Shown here: piece by piece, positions 59,682-64,000 of the stretch
Layout of the letters: every line of letters begins with the position of its first letter
Numbering within the stretch: the stretch's first letter is position 1
Assembly: GCF_011304195.1 (NCBI RefSeq)
Contig: NZ_CP049887.1
Span: forward strand, 930,001-994,000
Reading direction: 5' to 3'
Length of the DNA stretch: 64,000 nt
Source: Vagococcus hydrophili
Lineage (GTDB): Bacteria > Bacillota > Bacilli > Lactobacillales > Vagococcaceae
Position numbers and translations under genes: made by a program
Notes under the pieces: model-generated
The model's input: the letters and a program-made list of their open reading frames with translations, nothing else
Database searches by the model: none
Told to the model about the DNA's origin: nothing

Positions 59682-60401
59682 CTAACCAATCCCTAATATT
59701 TTCAACTCTTTTTCAGATAATTCTCTGTATTTTCCTTGTTTTAGTGCTGAATCCAAAAATAAGCCACCCATGCTGAAACGATCCAGTTCTACGACTTTTT
59801 TACCGACAGCTTCTACCATTCGTTTGACTTGATGATATTTGCCTTCCACTATTTCTAACTCAATGTGGGAGGTGTTATTTTTCTCATCTACACTTTTGAT
59901 TGTTAACTTCGCTGGAAGACACTTTTCGTCTCCGCTAATCGTGATGCCTTTTGAAAAAAGTTGAACGTCTTCTTCTGTCATAATCCCTGAAACTTGGGCT
60001 TGATACAACTTAGGGACTTTCTTTTTAGGAGACAAAAGTTCATGTGCAAGTTCTCCGTTATTTGTTAGTAGTAGTAAACCAGTCGTATCCTTGTCCAATC
60101 TTCCCACAGGAAATAAGCCTTTCACTAGATCTGTTTCTTTGATTAAATCAATAACCGTTCTGTGCTCCCTATCCTCAGTTGCTGAAACGACCCCTTTAGG
60201 TTTATTCAACATGTAGTAAGTATATTTTTGATACTCAACGATTTGTTCGTCTACAGTAATAATATCTTGTGTTTCATCAATCGCTTTTTTTCCGTCTTTT
60301 TCCATGACCTCATTCACAAAAACTCGCTTTTTCTTTAATAGCTCTTTGACTTCTTTTCTTGAACCAAAGCCAGTGTGACTTAAAAATTTATCTAAACGCA
60401 T
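59682..60401 (-). CDS. rRNA pseudouridine synthase, RsuA family
   Basis: 239 residues: an S4 domain (MRLDKFLSHTGFGSRKEVKELLKK, 1-60) and a catalytic domain with PVGRLDKDTTGLLLLT, whose Asp is the nucleophile. It isomerises a uridine in small-subunit rRNA, by analogy with RsuA. AGGAGG precedes the ATG by nine bases. A strong terminator upstream separates it from the flippase gene, so it has its own promoter or depends on read-through. Confidence 0.92.
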   Translation of the reverse strand: MRLDKFLSHTGFGSRKEVKELLKKKRVFVNEVMEKDGKKAIDETQDIITVDEQIVEYQKYTYYMLNKPKGVVSATEDREHRTVIDLIKETDLVKGLFPVGRLDKDTTGLLLLTNNGELAHELLSPKKKVPKLYQAQVSGIMTEEDVQLFSKGITISGDEKCLPAKLTIKSVDEKNNTSHIELEIVEGKYHQVKRMVEAVGKKVVELDRFSMGGLFLDSALKQGKYRELSEKELKILGIG

Positions 60402-60420
60402 GGGTTTACCTCCTAATTAA

Positions 60421-60455
60421 AAAGAGAGGGCGACTCAAAAAGTCACCCTCTTATT
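60421..60455 (-). terminator. Terminator between the flippase and pseudouridine synthase genes
   Basis: GAGGGTGACT/AGTCGCCCTC stem with a T-rich loop and TCTTTTT tail on the minus strand. Confidence 0.8.
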
Positions 60456-60474
60456 ATTTATACTAACCTATTTT

Positions 60475-60519
60475 AGTTCCAGTTGCTTGGGGCTAATCGC
60501 CTTTTTCACTACTCTATTT
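60475..60519 (-). repeat. Structured 3'-UTR repeat, half copy in tandem
   Basis: 60479-60519 repeats 60604-60644 with two differences in 41 bases, at a 125-base period. It carries only the 5' half of the element (AGTAGTGAAAAAGGCG, then GCCCCAAGCAACTGG) and stops where the inner stem would begin. Confidence 0.75.
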
Positions 60520-60529
60520 TTAGTCCGAG

Positions 60530-60634
60530 TTCAAAAGGCAACTCCTGCGGCAACTTCACAAATATAAAACAATCCCAAAGGCGCGGATTATTTTATATTT
60601 CCTCCAGTTGCTTGGAGCTAACCGCCTTTTTCAC
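60530..60634 (-). repeat. Structured 3'-UTR repeat, full copy
   Basis: On the minus strand nested stems AAAAAGGC/GCCTTTT, AGCTCC/GGAGTT, GCAACT/AGTTGC and AAATATAAAATAATCC/GGGATTgTTTTATATTT are separated by internal loops AA/CGCA and GGAGG/GTGA. It starts just after the flippase stop codon. The stems differ from the copy at 43204 by compensating changes. Confidence 0.7.
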
Positions 60635-60638
60635 TACT

Positions 60639-62285
60639 CTATTTAACCTTTAATTTTGTTCTAATTTTTCCTACTTTGTCTCCCATTAACTTATCTGCCA
60701 AGCGAGTTTTTAGAACTAACCAACCGTAGATGGCAACACCTACAGATACTGAAATTAGCACAATCATAAAGGCTTGGAATTTACGCTCTGGGTTTAAGAA
60801 CAGGTACAAGAATGATCTCGTTAACATTGTCCCAAAAGACATGATTAAACTAAAAATAAAGATTAAAATCGTTCGTCTCAATGTGATTGAATAATTAAAT
60901 TTCGAAACTTCATGCACTTTTTTAGTCATTAAGTACGCTGACACCGCAAAGCCAATACCTGAAGCTAATAATGGCCCGTAAACTTCGAACGCTTTTATCA
61001 TTGGGTATTGTAGAATGAGTTTAATTACTAATCCCACGGCTAGATTGAAAATTGCATCACTGTTTTTATACAAACCTTGAAGAGTCGTTGAAATTAAAAT
61101 AAAGTAACCCATAATTAGTCCAATATAACTTGCTTGAACTAAAACGCTAACGCCTAACACATCGGGTTCATAAAATAGCACATACATTGGTTCGGCTAGT
61201 GTAATCATCCCAAACGTTGCTGGCATCATGATAAAGAACAGCAATTGAATGTTATCACTGATTAATTTAGCTAAACCAACTTCATCCTTTTTAGTAAAGG
61301 CTTCTGTCACAAGGGGTAAACTTGTCATCGCCATCCCTGCAGCTAGTGAGATGGTAATCATCACTAGCTTATCAGGATTGGCACTAAAAATACTAAATAA
61401 GGCGGACAGTTGATCCGTTGAAAAATTAGTAAAACTTGCCATAATTGGTTCAAAGGTAAATTGATCAATTAATTTGAAAAATGTAATCGCTGATCCCACG
61501 ATAATAAATGGGACAGCCTCAACTAACATCTCTTTCACTAAACTGTTTTCAGAAATAGATAGTTCATTGTTACTTCCAGAAACTAGTTTGTTCATTTCTG
61601 GCTGTTGCTTTTTATAGAAATAAATCAACGCCCCGTAGGCACCAATCATCCCAATAAAAGCAGCAAATGTGGATTGGATCACCGCATCTACATAATCACC
61701 TGATCCCATCTTCATGATAATAAATGTCATCAGTAACATGTAGAACACACGCGCAATTTGCTCCACAATTTGAGACACTGCAGAGGGCATCATGTCTTGA
61801 TTCCCTTGGAAATACCCACGAATAACGCTCATACTTGGAAAAATCAATACTGACACACTCAAAGCTCTCATAACTGGCACAAGATTAGGATCACCTGCTG
61901 CAAGTATTGGAGAAATCAAATACATAATTCCTGCACACAGCACCCCAAAACCTGCCATGATGACTAAGGTTCTTTTAAACAACCGTTGACTAATCCCGTA
62001 CTCATTTTGAGAATTATAATATGATATTTGTTTAGCGATCGCTCCTGGAATTCCGGCTGTAGCAATCATTAAAAATAAGGCATAAACGTTGTAACCTTTA
62101 TTAAATAGACTATTCGCGACTTTACCGTTTTCGGCCATCATTGCATACCAAGGGATGATATACACTGCCCCTAACAATCTTGATAATACATTCCCGATTG
62201 TCATCCAAAGCGAGCCACGAACCATTTTCTCTTTAGCGTTTAACTCTTTTGCTTTGTCATCAAAAGAGGTTTCTTGATTCGTCAT
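60639..62285 (-). CDS. Lipid II flippase-like protein (MurJ/YtgP, MOP superfamily)
   Basis: A 548-residue membrane protein with 14 predicted helices, of the SpoVB/YtgP group. The region around RGYFQGNQDMMPSAVSQIVEQ, a signature of YtgP-type MurJ, is clear. B. subtilis YtgP flips lipid II for peptidoglycan synthesis. Its position directly after leuS matches the ytgP locus in related Firmicutes. A paralogue is at 15976-17553. The start MTNQETSFDDKAKELNAKEK gives a long polar N-terminus, common in this group. Confidence 0.88.
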   Translation of the reverse strand: MTNQETSFDDKAKELNAKEKMVRGSLWMTIGNVLSRLLGAVYIIPWYAMMAENGKVANSLFNKGYNVYALFLMIATAGIPGAIAKQISYYNSQNEYGISQRLFKRTLVIMAGFGVLCAGIMYLISPILAAGDPNLVPVMRALSVSVLIFPSMSVIRGYFQGNQDMMPSAVSQIVEQIARVFYMLLMTFIIMKMGSGDYVDAVIQSTFAAFIGMIGAYGALIYFYKKQQPEMNKLVSGSNNELSISENSLVKEMLVEAVPFIIVGSAITFFKLIDQFTFEPIMASFTNFSTDQLSALFSIFSANPDKLVMITISLAAGMAMTSLPLVTEAFTKKDEVGLAKLISDNIQLLFFIMMPATFGMITLAEPMYVLFYEPDVLGVSVLVQASYIGLIMGYFILISTTLQGLYKNSDAIFNLAVGLVIKLILQYPMIKAFEVYGPLLASGIGFAVSAYLMTKKVHEVSKFNYSITLRRTILIFIFSLIMSFGTMLTRSFLYLFLNPERKFQAFMIVLISVSVGVAIYGWLVLKTRLADKLMGDKVGKIRTKLKVK

Positions 62286-62389
62286 GCTTTCTATCCAACT
62301 TTCTTAATTATACTGTTATAATTGTAGCGATTTACCCACACTTATGCAAACACTTTTAACAATATTTAAGTACTATTTCACGAATTAAG

Positions 62390-64000
62390 TTAGTTAGCGA
62401 CAATGTTTACTAATTTGTTTGGAACTGCGATGACTTTACGGATCGTTTTGCCTTCAATGTTCGCTTTTACTTGCTCATTATTCATAGCTACTGTTTCTAA
62501 TTCTTCCTTAGATAAGTCACGAGCTACGACTACTTTTGCTTTCACTTTGCCGTTAACTTGGAAGATAACTTCAAGTTCATCTTCGACTAATTCTTTTTCA
62601 TCGTATTCTGGCCATGCTGCATAGCTGATACTTTCTTTATGACCCATTCTTGCCCATAACTCTTCTGAAACAAATGGTGTGATTGGTGCTAATAATTGTA
62701 AGAAGCCATTCATGTATTCAACTGGTAACGCTTCTGCTTTATACGCTTCGTTCACAAAAATCATTAATTGAGAAATCGCTGTATTAAAGTGAAGTTGCTC
62801 AATATCTTCTGTCACTTTTTTAACAGTTTGGTGATAAACTTTCGTTAATTGTCCATCATTGTGAGTCGTGATACGGTCACGTAATACAGCATTATCATCA
62901 ATGTATAAGCGCCAAACACGGTCTAAGAATTTACGACTTCCTTCAAGTCCTTTTTCGCTCCAAGCAACAGAGGCATCAAGAGGTCCCATAAACATTTCGT
63001 AAAGTCTTAACGTATCCGCACCAAATTCATTCACTACATCATCAGGATTAACCACGTTTCCTTTTGATTTAGACATTTTTTCATTTCCTTCACCTAAAAT
63101 CATTCCTTGGTTATAAAGCGTTTGGAATGGCTCTTTGGTTGTCACCACATTAATGTCATATAAGAATTTATGCCAGAAACGAGCATACAATAAGTGAAGA
63201 ACCGCGTGCTCTGCTCCACCTAAGTAAACGTCCACTGGTAACCATTCTTTTAATTTTTCTGGGTCTGCTAACATTTCCGTATTGTGTGGGTCGATAAAAC
63301 GTAAGTAATACCATGAACTTCCCGCCCATTGTGGCATTGTGTTTGTTTCACGACGACCTTTCATACCTGTTTTTTCATCAACAACATTGATCCAGTCTTC
63401 CATATTAGCCAGTGGTGATTCTCCTGTTCCACTTGGTTTAATATCTGTTGCTTTTGGTAAAACAAGTGGTAATTCAGACTCCGAAACAGCCGTCATTGAA
63501 CCATCTTCCCAATGGATAATTGGAATTGGCTCACCCCAATAACGTTGACGAGAGAATAACCAGTCACGCAAACGGTAACTTGTTTCTTTCTTCCCAACTT
63601 CTTCTTTTTCTAACCATGCTAACATTTTTTCGATGGCATCTTCTTTGTTTAAACCATCTAAAAAGTCTGAATTAATATGTAGTCCATCTTCAGTAAATGG
63701 CGCTTCTTCAACATTGCCACCTTCTAGAACAGCAATAATATCTAAATTAAATTCTTTGGCAAATTCATAGTCGCGATCATCATGAGCAGGAACAGCCATA
63801 ATAGCCCCTGTTCCGTAAGTTGATAACACGTAATCAGCAATCCAAATCGGCATTTCTTTCCCATTAACAGGGTTAACAGCATAAGCACCAGTAAAGACAC
63901 CTGTTTTTTCTTTTGATAACTCTGTACGGTCTAAATCAGATTTTTTACCTGCTTCTGTAATATACGCATCAATCGCTGCTTTTTGCTCAGGTGCTGCAAT
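62390..64000 (-). CDS. leuS: Leucyl-tRNA synthetase (3' part, runs off the window)
   Basis: The frame is open from the right window edge to the stop at 62390 and encodes the last 537 residues of LeuS (whole protein about 800). It includes the end of the editing domain ([19 protein letters not shown]), the catalytic second half with the KMSKS loop in [13 protein letters not shown], the anticodon-binding helical domain, and the C-terminal domain that contacts the tRNA corner. The visible reading frame continues upstream of the internal ATG at 63853, so that codon is not the start. Confidence 0.96.
   Translation of the reverse strand: MAAPEQKAAIDAYITEAGKKSDLDRTELSKEKTGVFTGAYAVNPVNGKEMPIWIADYVLSTYGTGAIMAVPAHDDRDYEFAKEFNLDIIAVLEGGNVEEAPFTEDGLHINSDFLDGLNKEDAIEKMLAWLEKEEVGKKETSYRLRDWLFSRQRYWGEPIPIIHWEDGSMTAVSESELPLVLPKATDIKPSGTGESPLANMEDWINVVDEKTGMKGRRETNTMPQWAGSSWYYLRFIDPHNTEMLADPEKLKEWLPVDVYLGGAEHAVLHLLYARFWHKFLYDINVVTTKEPFQTLYNQGMILGEGNEKMSKSKGNVVNPDDVVNEFGADTLRLYEMFMGPLDASVAWSEKGLEGSRKFLDRVWRLYIDDNAVLRDRITTHNDGQLTKVYHQTVKKVTEDIEQLHFNTAISQLMIFVNEAYKAEALPVEYMNGFLQLLAPITPFVSEELWARMGHKESISYAAWPEYDEKELVEDELEVIFQVNGKVKAKVVVARDLSKEELETVAMNNEQVKANIEGKTIRKVIAVPNKLVNIVAN

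Overview
The window looks like chromosomal DNA of a low-GC Gram-positive coccus of the order Lactobacillales. The minus-strand gene order from the rRNA operons through lysS, dusB, hslO, ftsH, hpt, tilS, an S1-domain gene, divIC, rqcP, a flippase, mfd and pth, next to a divergent ldh, is the one found in Enterococcaceae; Vagococcus or a close relative is the best guess, made from gene content alone without a database search. rRNA, tRNA and most housekeeping genes lie on the minus strand, which suggests replication runs right to left here, from an origin to the right of most of the window.

Layout. 1-6742: two rRNA operons in tandem on the minus strand. One complete 16S-23S-5S operon is followed by a seven-tRNA cluster (Val, Lys, Thr, Gly, Leu, Arg, Pro) and then by the 5' part of a second 16S gene that has its own promoter. 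6.9-21.7 kb: the housekeeping block (translation, tRNA modification, redox chaperone, FtsH, purine salvage, cell division, ribosome rescue, transcription-repair coupling); mfd has a one-base frameshift in a G run. 21.9-25.5 kb: ldh and two cell-wall enzymes (polysaccharide deacetylase, L,D-transpeptidase). 25.5-30.7 kb: a patchy accessory stretch with an inverted-repeat relic, a frameshifted acetyltransferase, a B3/B4-domain protein, a YxeA-like protein, a DJ-1/PfpI-type gene whose promoter holds a LexA-like box, two acetyltransferases, a dead TmrB-like kinase gene and a type I toxin-antitoxin locus with par-like architecture. 30.8-34.8 kb: a membrane-anchored serine hydrolase in an operon with a two-component system. 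34.85-38.07 kb: a very A/T-rich three-gene ABC exporter lying between two near-identical terminators, which suggests acquisition.

38.2-49.5 kb: a myo-inositol catabolic regulon (iolA-B-C-D and iolE-symporter-dehydrogenase-orphan EIIB-like protein-iolG) divergent from a DeoR-family regulator. 49.5-54.5 kb: a CPA2 antiporter, a DUF1269-type protein, an autoregulated TetR-hydrolase pair, chorismate mutase, a sirtuin and a small unknown protein. 54.5-57.3 kb: a lysine riboswitch with an intrinsic terminator in front of a fused binding-protein/permease gene and its ATPase, which makes lysine the likely substrate of a transporter that homology alone would call glutamine-type. 57.3-58.15 kb: a gene-free region with two clusters of DnaA boxes around an A/T-rich core, an orphan terminator and a long hairpin. 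58.16-64 kb: pepV, an rRNA pseudouridine synthase, a MurJ/YtgP-type flippase and leuS, which runs off the window.

The items most worth a second look are: the bipartite DnaA-box cluster away from any dnaA gene; a family of structured repeats placed just after stop codons, in sense orientation, whose stems differ by compensating changes; the par-like toxin-antitoxin locus; the LexA-like box in the PfpI-type promoter; and the ABC module framed by a duplicated terminator.
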